From: PBB1 sp043749095
GTDB taxonomy: Bacteria; Pseudomonadota; Gammaproteobacteria; Burkholderiales; Burkholderiaceae_C
NCBI GenBank assembly: GCA_043749095.1
Contig: JAYVEB010000084.1
Span: 1 to 15,792 of the forward strand
Direction of reading: 5' to 3'
DNA: 15,792 nucleotides
A program made the translations under genes and the position numbers. Under the pieces are notes generated by a model, which was not told the DNA's origin, did not search any database, and was given only the letters and a program-made list of their open reading frames with translations. This document shows positions 8,631-15,792 of this stretch, in pieces; position 1 is the first letter of the stretch, and each line of letters opens with the position of its first letter.

Positions 8631-9579
8631 AGGCCCTGGCGGTGGATTCGGGGGTCGCTGCGGCAGCGGTTGGCGGCACGGTGGTGTCCAGCTCGCCGCC
8701 CAGCGCATCGATCAGGTCTGGAATCAACTGCACCATCTCGCCAGTGGCGATCGCCGCATCGGCGTCGAAGGCGTCGTCGGCCTTGTCGGTGCGAACGCGC
8801 CCTTCGAACACCACCTCGAGAAAGTCGATCTTCTTGATCTGCCCGGTCTCGGTCAGCACGAAGGACACCCGACCCTGCCACGTCAGCGCCAGCCGCGTCG
8901 GCCGCTTGCCACCGGCGATGTGCTGGCGCACCTCGTCGATGTCGAGCAGGTGGCGGGCATAGCGCACCACCGACTTCATCTCGTCTTCCGCCTTCAGCTC
9001 GCACTCGCGATCAACCGAGAACGCGGCCGGCGGCTCGCCGTTCAGCAGCCAGTCGGACATCGCGACGGATGCCGATTCGGTGGTCTGCAGCGGCGTCAGC
9101 GTCAGGCCATCGAGTGACTTGATCAGCTGCGTGACCACCTCGCCCGCGCGCGCCGGGCTGCTCGCATCGACCATCAGCAGCCGCTGCTTCGCATCGACCC
9201 ACACCTTCAGCGTGGCGCGTTTGGTGAAGGCCATCGGCAAAAGCTCCAGCGTGGCCTGCTCCTTCAGCTCCTTCGTCTGCTTCTTGCCCGGCTTGCGTCC
9301 GTTGGCCCGTTCGACCTGCTGCGCCAGCTCGTCGGTGCGGCGCTTGACCACCGCCGACGGCAGCGCCTTGCGCTCGACCATCAGCATCATCAGCCATTGC
9401 CCGCCGACGGCTTCGACCAGCGGACCCTGCTCGGTGCCGCGCGGGGCGACCCAGCCCAGCGACTGCGGCTGGGTGGCACCACATTCGGCGAACCGGGCCG
9501 CCGCGAGCCCCTCTTCGATCTGCGCCAGCGTGGCCTGCCACTCGGGCCCCACGCGATACACCGTCAGGTTCTTGAACAA
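8614..9579 (-). CDS. rdgC: Recombination-associated protein RdgC
   Basis: RdgC is a ring-forming, nucleoid-associated DNA-binding protein that modulates RecA activity. The 321-residue product begins MFKNLTVYRV, the hallmark of the family, and continues with ECGATQPQSLGWVAPRG near residues 32-48 and WLMMLMVERKALPSAVVKR near 62-80. Later blocks FLEVVFEGRVRTDKADDAFDADAAI and a region around MVQLIPDLIDALGGEL also fit. It is a little longer than E. coli RdgC (303 residues), with a Thr/Ala/Pro-rich tail. The start is TTG at 9579, preceded by a purine-rich tract (GGAAAGAAGAAA, 9595-9584), which supports it; no nearby ATG gives the conserved N-terminus. It is divergent from the serine hydrolase and convergent with glpD. 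Confidence 0.95.
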   Translation of the reverse strand: MFKNLTVYRVGPEWQATLAQIEEGLAAARFAECGATQPQSLGWVAPRGTEQGPLVEAVGGQWLMMLMVERKALPSAVVKRRTDELAQQVERANGRKPGKKQTKELKEQATLELLPMAFTKRATLKVWVDAKQRLLMVDASSPARAGEVVTQLIKSLDGLTLTPLQTTESASVAMSDWLLNGEPPAAFSVDRECELKAEDEMKSVVRYARHLLDIDEVRQHIAGGKRPTRLALTWQGRVSFVLTETGQIKKIDFLEVVFEGRVRTDKADDAFDADAAIATGEMVQLIPDLIDALGGELDTTVPPTAAAATPESTARAFTPVA

Positions 9580-9751
9580 GCGATTTCTTCTTTCCAGGGC
9601 TACATGAAACGACCGGCGGGTCTGGCCGCGGGCCGGGGGAGGCGGGATTGTCCACGGCCCGAGAACCGCGCCGATGTTCTAGAGTGACGGAATGCTTTCC
9701 GGCCCCCAGGGCGACGCCGGACAGCCGCTCTCTCGTCCCGCCCGCAGACCC

Positions 9752-9756
9752 AGGAG
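9752..9756 (+). promoter_or_regulatory. Ribosome binding site AGGAG for the serine hydrolase
   Basis: AGGAG lies 6 nt before the ATG at 9763 and fixes that start. It is the strongest Shine-Dalgarno sequence in the window. Confidence 0.85.
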
Positions 9757-9762
9757 ACACCG

Positions 9763-10947
9763 ATGAACGACAAACTCAAGCCAGCCGCCGACGCGGTGCT
9801 GGCCACCACCGTGGGGGCGGCGGGCGGCGCGCCCGGCGTGGTCGCGATGGCCACCGACCGCAACGGCAATTTCTATGAAGGCGCAGCCGGCCGCCGCTCT
9901 TTGGGCGGCGACGCGCCGATGACCACCGATTCGGTGATGGCGATCTTCTCGACCAGCAAGGCCATCACCGGCACGACGCTGATGCAGCTGGTGGAAGAGG
10001 GCAAGGTGCGCCTCGACGATCCCGTCAAGAAGTACGTGCCCGAGATCGCCGAGATCCAGGTGCTGGAAGGCTTTGATGCTGCCGGCCAGCCGAAACTGCG
10101 GGCGCCAAAGCGCGACATCACGATCGACCACCTGATGCTGCACACCGCCGGCTTCAGCTATGAGTTCTTCAGCCACGACGACCTGAAGCTGCGCGGTGCC
10201 AAGGGCATCCCGTCGGTGGTGTCGAGCACCTTCGCGTCCGTCAAGACCTGCCTGCTGTTCGACCCGGGCACGCAGTGGGGCTACGGCGTCAACATCGACT
10301 GGGTCGGCAAGGTCGTCGAGGCGGTGCGTGGCAAGCGGCTGGGCGAGGTGATGCAGGAGCGCGTGCTGGCGCCGCTGGGCATGAGCGACACCGGCTTCGT
10401 GATGACGCCGTCGATGCACGCCCGCCGCGCGGTGATCCACGACCGCGCGATGGACGGCAGGCTGACGCCGCTGCCCGATCTGGTGCTGCCACAGCCGCCC
10501 GAGATGGACATGGGCGGCCACGGGCTGTACTCGACGGTGGCCGATTACATGAAGTTCATCCGCATGATCCTCAACGACGGCGCTGGCCCGAATGGCCGCG
10601 TGCTGAAGCCCGAAACCGTCGAGCAGATGTCGCGCAACGGGCTGGGCACGCTGAAATCGGGCGGCTGGATCACCTCGATCCCGTCGCTGTCCAACGCCGG
10701 CGAATTCTTCCCTGGCCTGCCGAAGTCGTGGGCTTACACCTTCCAGGTCAACGACGAACCGACGCCCTCGGGCCGCCCGGCCGGTTCGCTGATGTGGGCC
10801 GGTCTGGCCAATCTGTTTTATTGGATCGATCGCCGCAACGGCATCGGTGGCTATTGGGGCTCGCAGATCCTGCCGTTCCAGGATGTGTCGTCGTACCCGG
10901 GATTCGTCGATTTCGAGACCACGGTGTACCGGCATTTGACGCGATAA
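9763..10947 (+). CDS. Serine hydrolase, beta-lactamase class C / family VIII esterase type
   Basis: This is a 394-residue member of the class C beta-lactamase fold. The catalytic S-x-x-K is S63-T-S-K66 in VMAIFSTSKAIT. The second motif Y-x-N is Y174-G-V-N177 in QWGYGVNIDWVG. DHLMLHTAGFSYEFF at 122-136 and GGHGLYSTVADYMKF at 251-265 are also typical. The third motif, W-G-G in EstB-like family VIII esterases, reads W345-A-G347. There is no signal peptide, so it is probably cytoplasmic, which argues for an esterase or amidase on small molecules rather than a secreted beta-lactamase. The substrate is unknown. It has its own strong ribosome-binding site and is followed by a probable terminator, so it looks monocistronic. 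It diverges from rdgC across 183 bp. Confidence 0.88.
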   Translation: MNDKLKPAADAVLATTVGAAGGAPGVVAMATDRNGNFYEGAAGRRSLGGDAPMTTDSVMAIFSTSKAITGTTLMQLVEEGKVRLDDPVKKYVPEIAEIQVLEGFDAAGQPKLRAPKRDITIDHLMLHTAGFSYEFFSHDDLKLRGAKGIPSVVSSTFASVKTCLLFDPGTQWGYGVNIDWVGKVVEAVRGKRLGEVMQERVLAPLGMSDTGFVMTPSMHARRAVIHDRAMDGRLTPLPDLVLPQPPEMDMGGHGLYSTVADYMKFIRMILNDGAGPNGRVLKPETVEQMSRNGLGTLKSGGWITSIPSLSNAGEFFPGLPKSWAYTFQVNDEPTPSGRPAGSLMWAGLANLFYWIDRRNGIGGYWGSQILPFQDVSSYPGFVDFETTVYRHLTR

Positions 10948-10963
10948 CACACGGATACCGATC

Positions 10964-10999
10964 GGCAGTCGCTCCGCAGGTCGATTGCGCTGCCTTTTT
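10964..10999 (+). terminator. Probable intrinsic terminator after the serine hydrolase
   Basis: GGCAG (10964-10968) pairs with CTGCC (10990-10994), and CGC (10970-10972) pairs with GCG (10987-10989) across a single bulged T. TTTTT follows at 10995-10999. The 14-nt loop is somewhat long. It starts 16 bp after the stop codon, which fits the end of a single-gene transcript. Confidence 0.55.
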
Positions 11000-11034
11000 G
11001 GCCGTCCTTTCGACGAATCCGTCAAAATACCCAT

Positions 11035-11643
11035 ATGAAAACCTTACGCACAGTCGTCGTCTTGTTGTCTGCACTGATGGCTTCTTCCTGGACGTCGGCG
11101 ACGACGCTGAATTTCGAAACGCTGGGCAAAGCAAATCTGGATCTGCATGCCACCACGGCGGATCTGCCGGAGGCCAGCATTTCAGTCTCGATCCCGATGT
11201 CCGAGCCGAATGAGACGCCCACGCTGGTTAGCAACGAGTTCTTCGGCAACAAAGGTGGTTCGATCTGTGGCGCGATTCGCACGCCCTCCAGCCTGTCGTG
11301 CGTAGCTGATCTGCATATCGATTTCCACGGAATGGTCAAGAACCTGTCGTTCCAGATCATGGGCTTTGATCAGATGGACAGCGGCGAGGTGTCGGCGTTG
11401 GGCGGCGTCGGCCATGCGCTGACGACACGCCTGTTCACGGATCAAAGTTCGATCGATTTCGGCACGCTGTCCGGTATCCGCGGCCTGCTGTTCCACAACA
11501 CCGGCACCGGTTCGGGCTACGGCTTCGGCAAATTCAGTTTCGACATCTCGCCCCTACCGGTTCCCGAGCCGCAATCATGGCTGCTGATGGCGCTGGGCTT
11601 GGCGACCGTGGTGGCCACGGCCCGACGCCGTCAATCGCACTGA
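11035..11643 (+). CDS. PEP-CTERM sorting-domain exported protein
   Basis: This 202-residue protein has a signal peptide, MKTLRTVVVLLSALMASSWTSA, with likely cleavage after A22. It also has a complete C-terminal sorting signal: VPEP at 176-179, a hydrophobic stretch SWLLMALGLATVVA at 181-194, and RRR at 197-199. By established knowledge of the PEP-CTERM/exosortase system, such proteins are exported, then cut and processed by an exosortase near the PEP motif, usually in bacteria that make exopolysaccharide. The middle part is a beta-rich, low-similarity region with two cysteines (C78, C89) that might pair; I do not recognise its function. No exosortase (EpsH/XrtA) gene is in the window. No clear Shine-Dalgarno sequence precedes the ATG. 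It converges on glcF with only 18 bp between stop codons. Confidence 0.88.
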   Translation: MKTLRTVVVLLSALMASSWTSATTLNFETLGKANLDLHATTADLPEASISVSIPMSEPNETPTLVSNEFFGNKGGSICGAIRTPSSLSCVADLHIDFHGMVKNLSFQIMGFDQMDSGEVSALGGVGHALTTRLFTDQSSIDFGTLSGIRGLLFHNTGTGSGYGFGKFSFDISPLPVPEPQSWLLMALGLATVVATARRRQSH

Positions 11644-11661
11644 TCTCTGCCGCTCAGGTTC

Positions 11662-12915
11662 CTAGCCCGCGCCGTTCAAGGCCTCGTCCAACACCTCGAC
11701 CCAGTGCCGCACCGGCACGGTGGTGCCGCTTTGCAGGTGCTGGATGCAGCCCACGTTGGCCGACACGATGACGGGCGCTGCGACCTCGGCCAGGTTCGCC
11801 AGCTTGCGGTCGCGCAATTGATAGGACAGCGTCGGCTGCAGCACCGAGTAGGTGCCGGCCGAACCGCAGCACAGGTGGCTCTCGGACGGTGACAGCTGGA
11901 CATCGAAGCCCAGCAAGCCCAGGTGCGTCTCGACGCCGCCACGCAGTTGCTGTGCGTGCTGCAGCGTGCACGGTGGGTGGAAGGCCAGGCGCGCCGTGGG
12001 CTTGCGATGCATTCGTGATTTCAACGCCGGTACCAGTTCGGGCAGCAACTCGCTCAGGTCCTTCGTCAGCTCGCTGATGCGTCTGGCCTTGTCGGCATAC
12101 GCCTTGTCGCGGGCCAGGGCGTGGCCATATTCCTTGACCGTGGCGCCGCAGCCCGACGCGTTCATCACGATCGCTTCGACCTTGTTCGCCAGCACGCTGG
12201 GCCACCAGGCGTCGATGTTGCGGCGCATGTCGGCCAGACCGCCCTCGTGGTCGCCCAGGTGGCTGCGGATCGCACCGCAGCAGCCGGCCTCTTCGGCCAC
12301 CACCGTCTGGATGCCGGCCGCATCGAGCACGCGCGCCGTGGCGCTGTTGATGTTGGGCAGCATTGTCGGCTGCACGCAGCCCATCAGCATCAGCACCTTG
12401 CGCGGGCGCTCGCGCTGCGGCCAGCGGTGCGCGAGGGCCTGTTCGGCTGCGCTGGGTTTCGCGGCCACCTTGCTCTTCAGCGACGCCGGCAGCAGCGGGC
12501 GCACCAGCTGACCGAGCTTCATCGCGGGGTCGAACAGCGGCGAGGTCAGCCCCTCCTTCAGCAGCCAGCGCACCGCTTGCTCGCCACGCGGACGCTCGAC
12601 CTTCTTGTCGACGATGCGGCGGCCGATCTCGACCAGGTTGCCGTACTTCACGCCCGAGGGGCAGGTGGTCTCGCAGTTTCGGCAGGTCAGGCAGCGGTCG
12701 AGGTGCGATTGCGTCTTGCGGGTCGGCGCGGCGCCTTCGAGCACCTCCTTGATCAGGTAGATGCGCCCGCGCGGGCCGTCGAGTTCATCGCCCAGCAATT
12801 GGTAGGTGGGACAGGTAGCACTGCAGAAGCCGCAGTGCACGCACTTGCGAAGGATGGCTTCGGCGGCATCACCGTCGGGTGTGCCCTTGAATTCGGGAGA
12901 CAGGTTCGTTTGCAT
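11662..12915 (-). CDS. glcF: Glycolate oxidase (dehydrogenase) iron-sulfur subunit
   Basis: GlcF passes electrons from the flavin subunits of glycolate dehydrogenase to the respiratory chain. The 417-residue protein has two ferredoxin-type 4Fe-4S motifs: C25-x2-C28-x2-C31-x3-C35-P and C75-x2-C78-x2-C81-x3-C85-P. Two CCG-type domains follow, with EEAGCCGAIRSHLGDHEGG at 208-226 and SHLCCGSAGTYSVLQ at 346-360, plus HPPCTLQHAQQ near 313 and NVGCIQHLQSG near 387. The length matches E. coli GlcF (about 407). It is the last of three same-strand genes, 17 bp after glcE, and lacks an evident ribosome-binding site, so it may depend on coupling to glcE. Confidence 0.96.
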   Translation of the reverse strand: MQTNLSPEFKGTPDGDAAEAILRKCVHCGFCSATCPTYQLLGDELDGPRGRIYLIKEVLEGAAPTRKTQSHLDRCLTCRNCETTCPSGVKYGNLVEIGRRIVDKKVERPRGEQAVRWLLKEGLTSPLFDPAMKLGQLVRPLLPASLKSKVAAKPSAAEQALAHRWPQRERPRKVLMLMGCVQPTMLPNINSATARVLDAAGIQTVVAEEAGCCGAIRSHLGDHEGGLADMRRNIDAWWPSVLANKVEAIVMNASGCGATVKEYGHALARDKAYADKARRISELTKDLSELLPELVPALKSRMHRKPTARLAFHPPCTLQHAQQLRGGVETHLGLLGFDVQLSPSESHLCCGSAGTYSVLQPTLSYQLRDRKLANLAEVAAPVIVSANVGCIQHLQSGTTVPVRHWVEVLDEALNGAG

Positions 12916-12932
12916 GGATTGAGGCTTGGGCG

Positions 12933-14048
12933 TCAGCAGCCAGGGTAGAGCCGACCGGGATTGAACACGCCGTGCGGGTCGAAGGAGCGCTTCAGTTCGC
13001 GGTGAATGCGATCCAGCGGCGAAGCCAGAGGGGCAAACACACCCGCTGACTTGTCGGTGCTATGGAACAGCGTTGCATGGCCGCCGGCACGCCCGGCGAT
13101 GTCGCGCAGGCGATTCGCGGTGTCGACATCGGCGCGCGGAGTCACGCACCAGCGCTGCCCACCCGCCCATTCGACCAGCGGGCTGCCTGGCAGGTCCAGC
13201 ACCGGCGTGGTCTGTGGCACCGACAGTCGCCACAGCGCAGCGCCGGCATCCACGGCGGCCCGGGCGGCCATGAAGAACTGATCGCGATGGTCGCGCAGGC
13301 CTTGCCAGAACGGATCGGCCAGGTCGGGCTCGGTCACCTCGCCACCGAGGGCCTGAAACTTCGCGGTCGCCGCCTTCACCGCGGCGACCGCACCCCGCAG
13401 GCGCACGACCAGCTGGTCGTTCCACAGCGCACTGGCGTTCAGCGGCAGCGGCTGGCCGCCCCACTGGTGCAGTTGCGCCAACGCCGCCGCCTGGTTCATG
13501 TCGAAGCGCAGCGTCACGGTGGCCGGCGCGACCGGCAGCACCTTGATCGACACTTCAAGGATGACGCCCAGCGTGCCGAGCGAGCCGGCCAGCAGCCGCG
13601 ACACGTCGTAGCCGGCGACGTTCTTAATCACCTGCCCACCGAAGCTCAGCACCTCACCCTGGCCATTGAGCAGCGTGGCGCCAAGGATGTAGTCGCGCAC
13701 CGCGCCGACCGTGGCACGCGACGGGCCCGACAGGCCCGCGGCGACCATGCCGCCGACCGTGGCGCCCGCCGAGAAATGCGGCGGCTCGAAGGGCAGGCAC
13801 TGCCCCTTGTCAGCCAACGCAGCTTCCAGTCCGGCCAGCGGCGTGCCGCAGCGCGCGGTGACCACCAGCTCGGTCGGCTGGTAGCTGGAAATGCCGGCAA
13901 GCTCGGTGGTGGACAGCAACTCGCCCTGCGGCGCCTCGCCGTAGAAGTCTTTCGTGCCGCCACCGCGGATGCGCAACGGTGTGCCTGTCTGCTGCGCAGC
14001 GCGGACGCGGTCGATCAGGCGCTCGAGCGCGGGGGCGTGTTCGGTCAT
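12933..14048 (-). CDS. glcE: Glycolate oxidase FAD-binding subunit
   Basis: GlcE is the second flavin-type subunit needed for glycolate dehydrogenase. The 371-residue protein (E. coli about 350) has a FAD_binding_4 domain: RIRGGGTKDF at 26-35, FSAGATVGGMVAAGLSGPSR at 92-111, VRDYILGATLLNGQGE at 117-132, and GGQVIKNVAGYDVSRLLAGS at 137-156, a stretch characteristic of GlcE. It ends in LKRSFDPHGVFNPGRLYPG, the usual C-terminal motif of the family. It starts 5 nt after the glcD stop, so translation is probably coupled. It shares fold and ancestry with GlcD but is shorter and lacks the full FAD-oxidase C-terminal domain. Confidence 0.95.
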   Translation of the reverse strand: MTEHAPALERLIDRVRAAQQTGTPLRIRGGGTKDFYGEAPQGELLSTTELAGISSYQPTELVVTARCGTPLAGLEAALADKGQCLPFEPPHFSAGATVGGMVAAGLSGPSRATVGAVRDYILGATLLNGQGEVLSFGGQVIKNVAGYDVSRLLAGSLGTLGVILEVSIKVLPVAPATVTLRFDMNQAAALAQLHQWGGQPLPLNASALWNDQLVVRLRGAVAAVKAATAKFQALGGEVTEPDLADPFWQGLRDHRDQFFMAARAAVDAGAALWRLSVPQTTPVLDLPGSPLVEWAGGQRWCVTPRADVDTANRLRDIAGRAGGHATLFHSTDKSAGVFAPLASPLDRIHRELKRSFDPHGVFNPGRLYPGC

Positions 14049-14053
14049 CGGAT

Positions 14054-15577
14054 TCAGAAGCGAGGCAGGTCGGGGAATGGCAGCAGGCCCTTGCGCACAT
14101 GCATCTTTCCGTACTCGGCGCAGCGGTGCAGCGTCGGGATCACCTTACCGGGGTTCAGTAGTTCGGCGGGGTCGAAAGCGCGCTTCACCGCGAACATCTG
14201 CTCGCGCTCGGCCGGCGTGAACTGCACGCACATCGAGCTGAGCTTCTCGATGCCGACGCCGTGCTCGCCGGTCACCGTGCCCCCCAGCCGCACACTGGTC
14301 TCCAGGATGTCGGCACCGAACAGCTCACAGCGGTGCAACTGATCCGGGTCGTTGGCGTCGTACATGATCAACGGGTGCAGGTTGCCGTCCCCGGCATGGA
14401 AGACATTGCAGCAGCGCAGGCCGTAGATGACTTCCATCTCGGCGATGCGCACCAGGATCTCGGCCAGCTTGTTGCGCGGAATCGTCGAATCCATGCACAT
14501 ATAGTCGGGGCTGATGCGCCCGCTGGCCGGGAAGGCATTCATCCGCCCGCTCCAAAACTTCAGCCGTTCGACCTCATTGCGGCTGATGTCGAAGCGCGTC
14601 GCACCGGCAGCGCCCAGCACCGCGACCATGCGGCCGATTTCCTCTTCCACCTCCTCCGGCGTGCCGTCGCTTTCGCAGATCAGGATCGCGGCGGCCTCGA
14701 GGTCGTAGCCTGCGTTCACATAGTCTTCGACGCAGGCCGTCATCGGCTTGTCCATCATTTCCAGGCCGGCCGGGATGATGCCGGCGCCGATCAGCGACGC
14801 CACCGCATGGCCGGCCTTGCGCACGTCATCGAAGCTGGCGAGGATCGCGCGCGCCAGCTGCGGCTTGGGCACCAGCTTGACGGTCACTTCCACCGTGACG
14901 GCCAGCATGCCTTCGGAGCCGATCACGATCGCCAGCAGATCGAGGCCGGCCGCATCAAGCGCCTCGGAGCCGAACTCGACCGCCTCGCCTTCGACGGTGT
15001 AGCCGCGCACGCGCAGCACGTTGTGGATCGTCAAGCCGTACTTCAGGCAGTGCATGCCGCCGGAGTTCTCGGCCACGTTGCCGCCGATCGTGCAGGCGAT
15101 CTTGCTGCTCGGGTCGGGCGCGTAGTACAGGCCGTGGCGCGCGGCCGCTTCGCTGATGGCGGCGTTGCGCACACCGCTCTGTACGACCGCGGTGCGGCTG
15201 ATGGGGTCGATTTTCAGGATCTTGTTGAACTTGGCGAGGCTGAGCGTCACGCCCAGCGTGTGCGGCGTGGCACCACCGCTCAGGCCAGTACCAGCACCAC
15301 GGGCGACGACCGGCACGCCCAGGCGGTGGCAGGCGGCCATCACCGCCGACAGCTGCGCTTCGGTCTCGGGCAGCGCGACCGCCAGCGGCAACTCGCGGTA
15401 GGCGGTCAGTCCGTCGCACTCATAAGGCACCGTATCCTCGTCCTGCCACAGCAGCGCATGGACGGGCAGCAGCGGCGCCAGTGCCGCCACCACCTCAGCG
15501 CGCCGGGCGACGCGATCGACCACGGCCGGGCCCTGGGCCATCGCGGCGAGATCCTTCGGACTGATCGGGGCGTTCAT
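14054..15577 (-). CDS. glcD: Glycolate oxidase (dehydrogenase) FAD-linked catalytic subunit
   Basis: GlcD oxidises glycolate (and often D-lactate) to glyoxylate at the cytoplasmic membrane. The 507-residue protein (E. coli 499) has a FAD_binding_4 domain with PVVARGAGTGLSGG at 89-102 and APDPSSKIACTIGGNVAENS at 153-172. The FAD-oxidase C-terminal domain has VFHAGDGNLHPLI at 392-404 and GGTVTGEHGVGIEK at 432-445, and the end carries RAFDPAELLNPGKVIP at 466-481. An in-frame ATG lies 9 codons upstream at 15604, but 15577 is preferred because GGAGT sits 6 nt before it and the remaining N-terminus matches the family. It is the first gene of glcDEF. No glcC regulator gene is in view. Confidence 0.96.
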   Translation of the reverse strand: MNAPISPKDLAAMAQGPAVVDRVARRAEVVAALAPLLPVHALLWQDEDTVPYECDGLTAYRELPLAVALPETEAQLSAVMAACHRLGVPVVARGAGTGLSGGATPHTLGVTLSLAKFNKILKIDPISRTAVVQSGVRNAAISEAAARHGLYYAPDPSSKIACTIGGNVAENSGGMHCLKYGLTIHNVLRVRGYTVEGEAVEFGSEALDAAGLDLLAIVIGSEGMLAVTVEVTVKLVPKPQLARAILASFDDVRKAGHAVASLIGAGIIPAGLEMMDKPMTACVEDYVNAGYDLEAAAILICESDGTPEEVEEEIGRMVAVLGAAGATRFDISRNEVERLKFWSGRMNAFPASGRISPDYMCMDSTIPRNKLAEILVRIAEMEVIYGLRCCNVFHAGDGNLHPLIMYDANDPDQLHRCELFGADILETSVRLGGTVTGEHGVGIEKLSSMCVQFTPAEREQMFAVKRAFDPAELLNPGKVIPTLHRCAEYGKMHVRKGLLPFPDLPRF

Positions 15578-15583
15578 CTGACG

Positions 15584-15588
15584 ACTCC
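15584..15588 (-). promoter_or_regulatory. Ribosome binding site GGAGT deciding the glcD start
   Basis: GGAGT on the minus strand lies 6 nt before the ATG at 15577. It favours this start over the in-frame ATG at 15604, which has no such sequence. Confidence 0.7.
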
Positions 15589-15655
15589 ATTGCACTAGGT
15601 TCAACCGATCACTGTAGCGTCATCGTCTGCCGTCGCCGACCCTGGACGCCAGATC

Positions 15656-15674
15656 GCCCTGCCCGGGCCAGGGC
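15656..15674. terminator. Perfect 6-bp hairpin between the FIST gene and glcD
   Basis: GCCCTG pairs with CAGGGC around a 7-nt loop. It lies just downstream of the stop of the partial FIST gene on the minus strand. There is no following T-run, so it may be a factor-dependent or RNA-stabilising structure rather than a true intrinsic terminator. In high-GC DNA such a hairpin could also be chance. Confidence 0.25.
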
Positions 15675-15685
15675 ACCACCCGGCG

Positions 15686-15792
15686 TCAAGCGGCGGGTGA
15701 GGCAAATACCGTCAACACACCGGTGTAACCATACAAGTGGCGGTGCGCGATCTCGCCGTTGGCGAAAAAGCCGACCAGCGGCACGTCACCGA
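15686..15792 (-). CDS. FIST C-terminal domain protein, partial
   Basis: The last 34 codons of a minus-strand gene are visible, ending at a TGA at 15688-15686. They read GDVPLVGFFANGEIAHRHLY followed by GYTGVLTVFASPAA. The block GFF-x-NGEI, then a short gap and LYGYTGVLTVF, is the usual end of the FIST_C domain, found with FIST_N in sensory proteins thought to bind small ligands such as amino acids. The rest of the gene lies beyond the right edge. It runs in the same direction as glcDEF and ends 108 bp before glcD, so it could be read into that operon unless the hairpin between them stops transcription. Confidence 0.72.
   Translation of the reverse strand, partial: GDVPLVGFFANGEIAHRHLYGYTGVLTVFASPAA

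Noticed and set aside
9679..11034. 451-codon minus-strand open frame across the serine hydrolase
   Set aside because: It is antisense to a gene with intact catalytic motifs and a strong ribosome-binding site. Its composition is low-complexity Arg/His/Ala.
13062..14342. 426-codon plus-strand open frame spanning glcE and the end of glcD
   Set aside because: It crosses two real genes on the other strand and shows only mirror-strand composition.
14261..15598. 445-codon plus-strand open frame across glcD
   Set aside because: It is the reverse-strand shadow of a well-conserved glcD, with no recognisable motif.

Overview
The window looks like a chromosomal segment of a high-GC betaproteobacterium, most likely Burkholderiales of the Leptothrix/Rubrivivax/Ideonella kind. 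This rests on about 70% GC in the housekeeping genes, the glcDEF and glpK/glpD protein types, rdgC, and a PEP-CTERM surface protein. The genus is inferred.

Layout, left to right. (1) 1-95: probable outer end of an IS21-type insertion sequence, with two 23-bp tandem repeats and the first codons of a gene running off the left edge. (2) 168-5313: five minus-strand genes for surface polysaccharide assembly, in transcription order a WbbL-like GT2, a second GT2, a zinc-ribbon SAM methyltransferase, a GT4-like glycosyltransferase and a third GT2. The last three overlap or abut and look like one translation unit. The first two are clearly poorer in GC and were probably acquired separately. No polymerase, flippase or chain-length gene is in view, so this is the tail of a larger locus. 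(3) 5507-8630: glycerol kinase glpK (minus) and aerobic glycerol-3-phosphate dehydrogenase glpD (plus), divergent across only 49 bp that contains a small dyad. Together they convert glycerol to dihydroxyacetone phosphate. (4) 8614-9579: rdgC (minus, TTG start), convergent with glpD and overlapping its 3' end. (5) 9763-10947: a family VIII/class C-type serine hydrolase (plus), followed by a likely intrinsic terminator. (6) 11035-11643: a small PEP-CTERM exported protein (plus). (7) 11662-15577: glcF, glcE and glcD (minus, transcribed D-E-F), the glycolate dehydrogenase that makes glyoxylate. (8) 15686-15792: the C-terminal end of a FIST-domain sensory protein (minus) running off the right edge.

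Most of the window is ordinary metabolism. The accessory parts are the left-hand polysaccharide cluster with its IS end and the PEP-CTERM gene. I see no clear case for a wholly new multi-gene system. The best second looks are the GT4 enzyme lacking the usual second glutamate of its EX7E motif, a glycerol kinase lacking the known allosteric residues, the dyad between glpK and glpD, and the compositional break inside the sugar cluster. No gene-free stretch exceeds 300 bp, and I found no tRNA, rRNA or CRISPR array.
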